In this document: positions 1 to 6,433 of the stretch, piece after piece
How the letters are laid out: each line of letters begins with the position of its first letter
How positions within the stretch are numbered: the first letter of the stretch is position 1
DNA from: Erythrobacter sp. UBA3075
Lineage (GTDB): Bacteria; Pseudomonadota; Alphaproteobacteria; Sphingomonadales; Sphingomonadaceae
DNA length: 9,945 nt
NCBI GenBank assembly: GCA_002367375.1
Contig: DFBR01000088.1
Span: forward strand, 2,220-12,164
Direction of reading: 5' to 3'
The notes under the pieces: generated by a model
The model's database searches: none
What the model was told of the DNA's origin: nothing
What the model saw: only the letters and a program-made list of their open reading frames with translations
Program-made: the position numbers and the translations under genes

Positions 1-38
1 AGCGCCGCGCACAGGACGACAGACAATTGAAATTTCAT
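1..38 (-). CDS. Possible 5' end of a secreted-protein gene, cut by the window edge
   Basis: On the minus strand an ATG at 38-36 opens a frame that reads MKFQLSVVLCAA and then leaves the window. A Lys at position 2 followed by a hydrophobic run is what a Sec signal peptide looks like, and a purine-rich GGGGA lies 5 nt before the ATG. An in-frame ATG at 50-48 is an alternative start but has no ribosome site. Only about 12 codons are visible, so family and function cannot be named. If real, it is divergent from the sodium channel gene. Chance similarity is a real possibility at this length. Confidence 0.35.
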   Translation of the reverse strand, partial: MKFQLSVVLCAA

Positions 39-234
39 GTTCTTCCCCATTCATGGGCAGTTTGATGAAACACTGTAACATCGTCAAGTCGAAATTCCCC
101 GATCACAACCGTGGACTAGTTGGCTTTGACTAATGTGGATTTGGGCAATTCAGGCTCAGACCGCTCAATGCCAAGGGTCGATAGGATCATGTTGCGGTGT
201 GGCATTGCTAACTATTTGTAATGGCTCTTGTTGC

Positions 235-263
235 TTGACGGGCGAAGAGGTCTGCGTGATAGG
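235..263 (+). promoter_or_regulatory. Weak sigma70-like promoter candidate for the sodium channel gene
   Basis: TTGACG (235-240) matches the -35 consensus at five of six bases. It is followed after 17 nt by GATAGG (258-263), which is a poor -10. A start near 270 would give a leader of about 50 nt. Alphaproteobacterial promoters often have degenerate -10 elements, but this is only a candidate. Confidence 0.25.
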
Positions 264-307
264 GCGCCGCGTGCAGTGGGCACTCGCGGCTGCGCCAATC
301 CGGAAAC

Positions 308-312
308 AAGGG
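308..312 (+). promoter_or_regulatory. Ribosome binding site deciding the sodium channel start
   Basis: AAGGG ends 9 nt before the ATG at 322. It supports this start over the distant in-frame ATG at 133. A GTG directly before it (319) is a less likely start. Confidence 0.6.
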
Positions 313-321
313 TCATTTGTG

Positions 322-1110
322 ATGCGCGAAAAGGTGGATCTGATCGTTGGCGCGCGCTGGTTCGAATACTTTATAATCAGTATTATCGTGCTCAATGCGG
401 TGCTCTTGGGGCTGGAGACGGTTCCCAGCGTCATGGCGCGCTTTGGCGGCGTGATTGGCATGTTGGACTCCGCAGCGATTGCCATTTTTATCGTCGAAAT
501 CGCGATGAAGCTGTTTGCGTGGCGTGGCCGCTTCTTCCGGCATGGGTGGAACTGGTTCGACCTGATTGTGGTAGGAATCGCGCTTGTGCCGGCGGCGGGT
601 CCGTTCGCAGTATTGCGAGCCCTGCGTATCCTCAGGGCGCTGCGCCTCGTTTCGGTCGTGCCACGGATGCGGCAGGTGGTGCAGGGCCTGTTCAGCGCCA
701 TCCCCTCCATGGGAACGGTCATCCTGTTGCTCTTGCTCGTCTTCTACATTGGCGCAGTGATGACGACGATGCTGTTTGGCGAAGCCTTCCCGCAGTGGTT
801 CGGCACAATCCCTGCCTCGCTCTATTCGCTGTTCCAGATCATGACGCTGGAAAGCTGGTCCATGGGGATCGTGCGACCGGTGATGGCGGAATATCCCTAT
901 GCTTGGGTCTTCTTCGTGCCGTTCATTCTGGTGACAAGCTTTGTCGTGTTGAACCTGTTTATTGCAGTGATCGTTAACGCCATGCACGAGGCGGCTGACG
1001 AGGAGGCAGGAAGCGAGCGCGAGGCTATTCTGGAAGAGCTGCGCCTCTTGCGGATCGAGATTGCGGCGATGCGGCAAGAGCGGGAAGCCGGGAATGGGGC
1101 GCCGCGCTAG
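322..1110 (+). CDS. Bacterial voltage-gated sodium channel (BacNav/NaChBac family)
   Basis: A 262-residue one-domain, six-helix channel subunit that should assemble as a homotetramer in the inner membrane and pass Na+ on depolarisation. The selectivity filter is TLESWSM (175-181, Glu177), the BacNav signature and the same as in NavAb as I recall it. S4 carries arginines at 99, 102, 105 and 108 in the every-third pattern, plus Arg115. The voltage-sensor partners Asn25, Glu32, Glu59 and Asp80 and the hydrophobic plug Ile22/Phe56/Val84 sit at the NavAb positions. The S6 gate residues Ile217 and Met221 are present. After S6 come an acidic neck (222-234) and a short coiled coil with heptad residues I236, L240, L243, I247 and M250. 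The ATG at 322 is chosen because AAGGG lies 9 nt upstream (308-312) and the N-terminus MREKVDLIV aligns with NavAb in length. Proposed roles in the family are motility, chemotaxis and pH response. parC follows after 70 nt. Confidence 0.95.
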   Translation: MREKVDLIVGARWFEYFIISIIVLNAVLLGLETVPSVMARFGGVIGMLDSAAIAIFIVEIAMKLFAWRGRFFRHGWNWFDLIVVGIALVPAAGPFAVLRALRILRALRLVSVVPRMRQVVQGLFSAIPSMGTVILLLLLVFYIGAVMTTMLFGEAFPQWFGTIPASLYSLFQIMTLESWSMGIVRPVMAEYPYAWVFFVPFILVTSFVVLNLFIAVIVNAMHEAADEEAGSEREAILEELRLLRIEIAAMRQEREAGNGAPR

Positions 1111-1180
1111 CAATCTGCCGCAATAGCTGTGGAAACCGCTCTCCCCCGCACGCACGCGCATTGCTAGAGACGCCTCTGAA

Positions 1181-3484
1181 ATGGCCGATATTCCCGACGA
1201 CACAACTGACGATTCCGAACAGGGCATCATTCGCGAACCGTTCGAAAGCGCGCTTTCCGAACGGTATCTGGTCTATGCCCTGTCCACGATCACCGCGCGC
1301 TCGCTGCCCGATCTGCGCGATGGGCTGAAGCCGGTCCACCGCCGCCTGCTGTGGACGATGCGGCAATTGAAGCTGTCGCCGGACAATGCTTTCAAGAAAT
1401 CCGCGCGCGTCGTGGGCGATGTGATCGGCAAGTATCACCCGCATGGCGATGTCGCGGTTTACGATGCGATGGTGCGCCTGGCTCAGCCGTTTACGCTGCG
1501 CTATCCGCTGGTCGAGGGGCAGGGCAACTTCGGCAATATCGATGGCGATAATGCCGCCGCCTATCGCTACACTGAAGCGCGCATGACCCGCACTGCCATG
1601 CAGTTGATGGCGGGCCTCGACGAAGGCACGGTAGACTTTATCCCGACATACAATGGCGAGGAGGAAGAGCCCGAGCTGATGCCCGGCCTGTTCCCCAATC
1701 TGCTCGCCAATGGTGCCAGCGGGATCGCTGTGGGTATGGCGACGAGCATCCCGAGCCACAATGTCGCCGAAGTGCTCGACGCGGCAGAACTGGTCCTGTT
1801 CAACAAGGACGTGACGCACGAAGAGCTGATGCAGGTGTTCCACGGCCCCGATTTCGCCACTGGCGGCCTGGTTGTGGACGCGCCGGACGCCATATCGAAA
1901 GCCTATGAGACAGGGCGGGGGAGCTTCCGCGTGCGCGGGCGCTTCCATGCTGCCGAGACTGAGGATGAGGCGGACCGCGAAGCCGGGATCGAACGCCAGA
2001 AGGGCGGCGGCTACCAGCTCGTCATTTCCGAAATTCCCTATCAGGTGCCCAAGAGCAAGCTGATCGAACAGATCGCGCAGGCTATCTCGGACAAGAAGCT
2101 GCCGATCCTTGAAGATGTGCGCGATGAAAGCGATGAGCAGGTGCGCATCGTGCTGATCCCGCGCAGCCGCAATGTCGATCCGGAATTGCTGAAAGAGAGT
2201 GTCTACAAGCTCACCGATCTGGAAACGCGCTTTGGCCTGAACCTCAACGTGCTCGATCACACGCGCACGCCGATGGTGATGGGGCTGAAAGAGCTGCTGA
2301 CCAATTGGACAGTTCACCAGATCGAGATTCTCCAGCGCCGCACAAGCCATCGTCTGGCCAAGATCGCGGAGCGGCTGGAACTGCTCGAAGGCTACATCAT
2401 TGCCTTCCTCAACCTTGACCGGGTGATCGAAATCATCCGTTACGAGGATGAGCCCAAACACGTGTTGATGGCCGAGTTCAAGCTGACCGACCGGCAGACC
2501 GAAGCCATCCTCAACATGCGGCTGCGGTCTTTGCGCAAGCTGGAGGAAATGCAGCTGCGCACCGAAAAGGACGGGCTGCTGAAGGAAAAGGACGAACTGG
2601 AAAAACTGCTCGCTTCTCCCGCGCGGCAGAAAACGCGCATCAAGAAAGACATGGCGGCGCTGCGCAAGGAATACGGGCCGGAAACCGCGCTCGGCGCGCG
2701 TCGGACAACCATTGCCGAAGCTAGCTCCACCGTTGAATTCAACCCCGATGCGATGATCGAGAAAGAGCCTGTCACCGTGGTGCTCAGCCAGAAGGGCTGG
2801 GTGCGCGGGGCAAAGGGTCATGTCGATCTGGGCGAGGATGGCTGCGGCGACTTCAAATATAAGGAAGGCGATGGCCCCGCCTACGCCGTTCATTGCCAGA
2901 CGACCGACAAGATCCTGCTAGCGGGCGATGACGGGCGCTTCTTTACGCTGGGTGCAGACAAATTGCCCGGCGCGCGCGGCTTTGGCGAACCGGTACGCAA
3001 CACGCTCGATATCGACGCTTCTGCCACGATCATGGCCGTGATCGTTCATGCCAAGGACAAGCAGGTCCTGCTCGCCTCGACGCTGGGCAAAGGTTTTGTT
3101 GCGGTCACCGACGAATTGCTCGCCGAGACGCGCAAAGGGCGGCAGGTCGTGAATTTGAAAGGCGATGCCAAGCTGCTTGTCGCGCGCGCGGTTGAACCAA
3201 GCCACGATCACCTCGCCGTGGTGGGCGAAAACCGCAAGCTGGTGGTCTTCGCGCTGGAGGAAATGCCGGTGATGACGCGCGGGCAAGGCGTCACTCTGCA
3301 ACGCTACCGCGATGGCGGATTGTCCGACGCAACCACCTTCACGCTGGCTGAAGGGCTAAGCTGGCAGATGGGCGGCAAGGGTGATCGCACCCGGACCGAA
3401 AGCGAGATTGGCATGTGGAAGGTGGCGCGCGGTGCAGCAGGCCGATTGCCACCCCAAGGCTTCCCCAAGGACAACCGCTTCTAG
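1181..3484 (+). CDS. parC: DNA topoisomerase IV subunit A (ParC)
   Basis: A 767-residue A subunit of topoisomerase IV. With ParE it decatenates sister chromosomes and relaxes DNA by ATP-driven double-strand passage. The N-terminal breakage-reunion domain shows LPDLRDGLKPVHRRLLW (42-58), the DNA-binding helix with GDVIGKYHPHGD (79-90), and the catalytic Tyr130 after Arg129 in AAYRYTEAR. A coiled-coil tower follows (about 390-500). The C-terminal half-pinwheel (about 520-767) has blades with GW-RG and DDGRFF turns. It has only a degenerate RKGRQV where GyrA would carry its QRRGGKG box, which together with the length (E. coli ParC 752) favours ParC over GyrA. The quinolone-contact position equivalent to E. 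coli Ser80 is Val91, and Glu84 is Asp95. The ATG at 1181 has no strong ribosome site; AGAGA lies about 10 nt upstream. The gene converges on the CCA-transferase gene, with 12 nt between the stop codons. Confidence 0.96.
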   Translation: MADIPDDTTDDSEQGIIREPFESALSERYLVYALSTITARSLPDLRDGLKPVHRRLLWTMRQLKLSPDNAFKKSARVVGDVIGKYHPHGDVAVYDAMVRLAQPFTLRYPLVEGQGNFGNIDGDNAAAYRYTEARMTRTAMQLMAGLDEGTVDFIPTYNGEEEEPELMPGLFPNLLANGASGIAVGMATSIPSHNVAEVLDAAELVLFNKDVTHEELMQVFHGPDFATGGLVVDAPDAISKAYETGRGSFRVRGRFHAAETEDEADREAGIERQKGGGYQLVISEIPYQVPKSKLIEQIAQAISDKKLPILEDVRDESDEQVRIVLIPRSRNVDPELLKESVYKLTDLETRFGLNLNVLDHTRTPMVMGLKELLTNWTVHQIEILQRRTSHRLAKIAERLELLEGYIIAFLNLDRVIEIIRYEDEPKHVLMAEFKLTDRQTEAILNMRLRSLRKLEEMQLRTEKDGLLKEKDELEKLLASPARQKTRIKKDMAALRKEYGPETALGARRTTIAEASSTVEFNPDAMIEKEPVTVVLSQKGWVRGAKGHVDLGEDGCGDFKYKEGDGPAYAVHCQTTDKILLAGDDGRFFTLGADKLPGARGFGEPVRNTLDIDASATIMAVIVHAKDKQVLLASTLGKGFVAVTDELLAETRKGRQVVNLKGDAKLLVARAVEPSHDHLAVVGENRKLVVFALEEMPVMTRGQGVTLQRYRDGGLSDATTFTLAEGLSWQMGGKGDRTRTESEIGMWKVARGAAGRLPPQGFPKDNRF

Positions 3485-3496
3485 GCCATTCGAAGG

Positions 3497-4666
3497 CTAT
3501 CTCGCCAATTCTTCGTTCAGGAATTCTTGCACGCGCGCAGAATCGGGAAACCCTGCTGCGATCCAGAGCGTTTCGACCGCTTGCAAAATGCGCGCAACTT
3601 CCGGCCCCGCCGCCACGCCGCGCGCGACAATTTCGCCGCCTTTCAACGGGAAGGTGGGTATTTGCCAGCCTTGCAGCGGCGCGAGGTCATCACCAGTAAG
3701 CAACGCCAAATCTTCCGCCACAGTCATCCCGTGGCGGTAGGCATTCGCGCGCGCATCTGACGATCCTTCACCGCGCCCCGCGAGCCGGGCAAGGTGTTTG
3801 CGCTGCGCGTTGGACAGGCGCAATCTTGCGCCGACTTGCATAGCAACTTCGCGTTCCGCCGGAAGCAATGCCGCAAGGCGGCGGATGGGCGAGGGGGCTG
3901 CGCGCTGGTCCTGCTCATGCGCAATCAGGTTCGACAGACAGGCCAGCTCTGTTTCGCCCGTTTCGGGCAGCACAACCGGCAGCACGCCTCTTTCATGCAT
4001 TCGTGCCATTGTCGCGTGAGGGTCAGGAAGCGTCAGGATGGAGAGCAATTCCATCGCCACCCGCTCACGGCTGAGGCCTTTTAGTGTCGGAGCCAGTTCT
4101 GCACATGCCTCTTCCGCCACATCGTCCAGATCAGCACCGAAGCGGGCCTGAAAGCGATAGTACCGCAGTATCCGCAAGTGATCCTCGCGGATACGATCAT
4201 GCGCATCGCCGATGAACCGCACGCGGCGCGCATCAAGATCGTCCAACCCGCCGAAATAGTCGCTGACTTCCAATGTCTCGGGGTGAACGTAGAGTGCGTT
4301 GATCGTGAAATCGCGCCGAGCGGCGTCGTCCTGCCAATGCTCTGCAAAAGCGACCGTCGCGCGGCGGCCATCGGTGGCGACATCCTTGCGCAGAGTGGTC
4401 ACTTCGACATTGCCTTTGGGCAGCACGGCGGTGACGGTGCCGTGGTCAATGCCGGTGGGGATGGATTTGATGCCGGCCTCTTTCAAGCGCGTCATAACCG
4501 CCTCGGGATGCAGCGTGGTGGCCGCATCGACATCGTTGACCGGCAGCCCGAGCAAAGTATCGCGCACCGCGCCGCCGACCCAGCGCATATCGTCTGCACC
4601 AAGCGCGGCCACCAGCGGAACAAGGTCTTCGCGCTGTGCCCAGTCTGCTGCGGGGAGCTTAGCCAT
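3497..4666 (-). CDS. cca: CCA tRNA nucleotidyltransferase (class II, poly(A) polymerase family)
   Basis: A 389-residue enzyme that builds or repairs the 3'-CCA end of tRNA from CTP and ATP without a nucleic-acid template. The head domain shows the nucleotidyltransferase motif VGGAVRD (30-36) with metal-binding Asp45 and Asp47 in NDVDAAT. Next come RRDFTINALYV (118-128) and the neck motif EDHLRILRYYRFQARF (161-176), all typical of the bacterial class II CCA/PAP family. The C-terminal half is the helical tRNA-binding body. The frame stays open upstream to 4852, but that part is antisense to nothing conserved and overlaps the Nudix gene. The ATG at 4666-4664 is chosen because VGGAVRD then sits about 30 residues in and the start overlaps the upstream stop by 8 nt (ATGGCTAA), the mark of translational coupling. 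A dedicated poly(A) polymerase role cannot be excluded from sequence alone, but CCA addition is more likely. Confidence 0.93.
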   Translation of the reverse strand: MAKLPAADWAQREDLVPLVAALGADDMRWVGGAVRDTLLGLPVNDVDAATTLHPEAVMTRLKEAGIKSIPTGIDHGTVTAVLPKGNVEVTTLRKDVATDGRRATVAFAEHWQDDAARRDFTINALYVHPETLEVSDYFGGLDDLDARRVRFIGDAHDRIREDHLRILRYYRFQARFGADLDDVAEEACAELAPTLKGLSRERVAMELLSILTLPDPHATMARMHERGVLPVVLPETGETELACLSNLIAHEQDQRAAPSPIRRLAALLPAEREVAMQVGARLRLSNAQRKHLARLAGRGEGSSDARANAYRHGMTVAEDLALLTGDDLAPLQGWQIPTFPLKGGEIVARGVAAGPEVARILQAVETLWIAAGFPDSARVQEFLNEELAR

Positions 4667-5261
4667 CAAGCAGTTCCTGCCACGCAAGCCGGTGCGAGAG
4701 ATTGGCGATGATCCCGGCCGTGATCCCCCAGATGCGATGTCCTTCCCAGATGATTTCCGTATATGGCAGCTGGTGCCCGCCAAAGTCGCCCATCTTATGA
4801 ACATGGTTGCGCTGGTCCAGGACGTAGCGAAGCGGTGCCTCGAACCAGTCATCGACTTCGCGCGGGTCTGGCGTGATCGGCAAGTCTGCCGGGATGAGAC
4901 CGAGCACGGGCGTCAAATTGAATCCTGTTCCGGTGACGAAAGACTGCGCGCTGCCAATGATGCGCACTTCTGCAGAGGGAATGGCAAGCTCCTCTTCGGC
5001 TTCGCGCAAAGCGGCGGTCACCACGTCCTCTCCCGGCTCTAACTTGCCTCCGGGGAAAGAGACCTGTCCCGGATGCGTGGCCATGGTTTGCGGACGGTGA
5101 GTCAGCAGCACTCCGGGCTCGGCACTATCAGTCACCGCCATTAACACCGCTGCATCGCGCAACTGGCCACCCACCCAAGCGCTGTCATCGCGAATGCCTT
5201 CGATACCGATGTGGTGGCTTGCCTCGAACAGGCGCGAGACGCGGTCGAACAGCGCGCTCAT
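4659..5261 (-). CDS. Nudix hydrolase, CoA pyrophosphatase (NudL/YeaB-like)
   Basis: A 200-residue cytosolic Nudix protein. The family hydrolyses coenzyme A and its oxidised or acyl forms to phosphopantetheine and 3',5'-ADP, needing Mg2+ or Mn2+. The CoA-specific signature THRPQTMATHPGQVSFPGG (54-72) runs directly into the Nudix box, GKLEPGE then REAEEELAI (72-94). The usual Gly near the end of the box is Ala93, as in other NudL/YeaB proteins I recall, so this is not a defect. A C-terminal IWGITAGI segment (about 177-184) is also typical. The ATG at 5261-5259 overlaps the DUF1285 stop as ATGA, and the stop overlaps the CCA-transferase start by 8 nt. This is a tight middle gene of an operon found in many alphaproteobacteria. 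The link between CoA turnover and tRNA end repair is not obvious. Confidence 0.93.
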   Translation of the reverse strand: MSALFDRVSRLFEASHHIGIEGIRDDSAWVGGQLRDAAVLMAVTDSAEPGVLLTHRPQTMATHPGQVSFPGGKLEPGEDVVTAALREAEEELAIPSAEVRIIGSAQSFVTGTGFNLTPVLGLIPADLPITPDPREVDDWFEAPLRYVLDQRNHVHKMGDFGGHQLPYTEIIWEGHRIWGITAGIIANLSHRLAWQELLDG

Positions 5262-5803
5262 GCCGGTTCCAGCGTAAACTGAGCGCCCTGGCTCTCGACG
5301 GTGAGCGCATCATTGGCGAGGGCGATATCCGCCAGTTGCAGCCAGGTTGACCGGTCGAGCCGGGCTTCGCAGCCATTGCGCACGGTGATATATATGGCGG
5401 GGCTGTCAGCATCACCCTCGGCGCGAAGCGGGTTGTCCGGTCCGGCGATCACCAGCTCATCTGTATTGAGGCGGAAGGTGAGCGCGCCGTCTTCCGCTTT
5501 CAAATCGACAGCGATGAAGACGGCGTCCTCGACCTCAATGCTCTGCTTGTAATGCGGCGTGACCAGCCAATAGCGCCCGTCATCCTCACGCCGCAGCAGG
5601 CTTGCAAAGGCGCGCACCATTGCTGGTCGACTGATCTTGCCGTCATCGTGATACCACTCACCATTGGCAGCGATCCGCATCTTGCTGTCGCCAGCTTCGG
5701 GCGGGTCCCACGATGCGATGGGCGGCAATTTGCGCAGCGCGACTTGCTCGGCCACTTCGGCGAGCGACAATCCGGCAAGGTCAGGGGGAGCTTCGTAAGG
5801 CAT
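5258..5803 (-). CDS. DUF1285 domain protein
   Basis: A 181-residue protein of the DUF1285 family (function unknown). Recognisable stretches are GEWYHDDGKISRPAMVRAFASLLRRED (48-74, read in parts) and GRYWLVTPHYKQSIEVEDAVF (76-96), followed by a beta-rich C-terminal half with LNTDELVIAGPDNPL (112-126). There is no signal peptide or membrane helix, so it is probably cytosolic. Its stop overlaps the CoA pyrophosphatase start by 4 nt (ATGA), and 27 nt separate its start from the acetyltransferase stop. GAGCGAG about 6 nt before the ATG can serve as a ribosome site. Its steady placement before NudL and cca in alphaproteobacteria, as I recall it, argues for a shared housekeeping role, but I would not guess a reaction. 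Confidence 0.9.
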   Translation of the reverse strand: MPYEAPPDLAGLSLAEVAEQVALRKLPPIASWDPPEAGDSKMRIAANGEWYHDDGKISRPAMVRAFASLLRREDDGRYWLVTPHYKQSIEVEDAVFIAVDLKAEDGALTFRLNTDELVIAGPDNPLRAEGDADSPAIYITVRNGCEARLDRSTWLQLADIALANDALTVESQGAQFTLEPA

Positions 5804-5830
5804 ATTCGCTCGCTCAATTGCCAGAGCGCG

Positions 5831-6367
5831 TCAGCCAATCCAAGGGCCAAGCGTTCCTTCGCTGGGGAGCACGCCGGGATTCGCCGCGCGAACCAGCAGA
5901 CGATGCTTTTCAAATGGGCCGGGGAGCGACCAGCCCTGCGTCGGTGCCGCGTAGAAGCCGAAGCGTTCATAATAGGCCGGATCGCCGACCATGACCTGCG
6001 GCAGGCTCGCCTGCGGATCAATGGCGCCTGGATTCAGAGCATTGGTCATCGCTGCCATAAGTACATGGCCGAAACCTTCGCTTTGACGTTCGGGGACCAC
6101 AGCGACCGGGCCGACCATCAACAGCGGATGTCTGCGGCCATCGCCGTCAGTCAATGCGACAGGCCAGACCTGTATTGTACCCGCGAGCATCTCTTCCGTA
6201 TCCAGCGCGGCAAAGCTGAGCGCAGGCAACCACTCGACACCGTCGCGCACCTTGTAAGCCGTGCGGTTGTGGCGATCGGTTCCGAAAGCGCGGTCGAGCA
6301 ATTGCTCTATCATCGCAGGATCGACCTGCGCGAGCGGTATTAAAGTGGCAGAAGCAACATCAGTCAT
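5831..6367 (-). CDS. GNAT-family N-acetyltransferase (YhbS-like)
   Basis: A 178-residue protein of the acetyl-CoA-dependent GNAT fold. The core beta strand and pyrophosphate loop are LLMVGPVAVVPERQSEGFG (82-100), with the Q/R-x-x-G-x-G/A pattern as Q95-S-E-G-F-G. It continues into helix HVLMAAM. VGDPAYYERFGFYAAP (127-142) is the usual late GNAT motif of YhbS-type proteins (COG3153). The acceptor substrate cannot be read from the sequence. The start ATG at 6367-6365 has no clear ribosome site of its own; a short upstream frame at 6399-6364 ends on it as ATGA. It is the first gene of the minus-strand cluster, 27 nt before DUF1285 and 66 nt after the PQQ lipoprotein gene, so it may be read either from its own promoter or through from that gene. 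Confidence 0.88.
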   Translation of the reverse strand: MTDVASATLIPLAQVDPAMIEQLLDRAFGTDRHNRTAYKVRDGVEWLPALSFAALDTEEMLAGTIQVWPVALTDGDGRRHPLLMVGPVAVVPERQSEGFGHVLMAAMTNALNPGAIDPQASLPQVMVGDPAYYERFGFYAAPTQGWSLPGPFEKHRLLVRAANPGVLPSEGTLGPWIG

Positions 6368-6399
6368 GGACGCGTGCCGGTAGGGCGCGCTGCGGCCAT
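6364..6399 (-). CDS. Possible 11-codon leader frame coupled to the acetyltransferase
   Basis: ATG at 6399-6397 reads MAAARPTGTRP and stops at TGA, which overlaps the acetyltransferase ATG as ATGA. An AAGGA (plus-strand TCCTT at 6411-6415) lies 11 nt before this ATG, while the acetyltransferase ATG itself lacks one. This arrangement would allow ribosomes to restart on the larger gene. The peptide is too short for composition to say anything, and chance is a good alternative. Confidence 0.25.
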   Translation of the reverse strand: MAAARPTGTRP

Positions 6400-6433
6400 G
6401 TGCAAATGTTTCCTTGGATACCGTGCGCGCGGG

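Larger units (their letters stand above)
39..321. other. Non-coding region upstream of the sodium channel gene
   Basis: About 280 nt without a convincing gene. A frame open from 133 joins the channel in phase, but its product is Cys-rich and unlike any channel N-terminus, so I treat it as untranslated. Two small dyads lie at the left: CCCAT-TC-ATGGG at 46-57 and GTTT-GATG-AAAC at about 60-71. The best promoter-like element toward the channel is TTGACG at 235-240 with a weak GATAGG 17 nt later (258-263). I see no RNA gene and no clear terminator. Confidence 0.5.

Noticed and set aside
133..321. In-frame 63-residue extension of the sodium channel N-terminus
   Set aside because: Cys-rich, not like any channel N-terminus, and the ATG at 322 has a ribosome site and matches the family length.
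1025..2893. A 622-codon open frame on the minus strand across parC
   Set aside because: It is antisense to a strongly conserved parC, its composition (His, Gln, Phe, Ala) is typical of GC-rich shadow frames, and it shows no domain.
3485..3496. Terminator between the convergent parC and CCA-transferase stops
   Set aside because: Only 12 nt lie between the stops and no stable hairpin with a T-run is visible on either strand.
4667..4852. Longer CCA-transferase start
   Set aside because: The extra 62 residues lie in another frame over the conserved Nudix gene and show no family similarity; the coupled ATG at 4666 is better.
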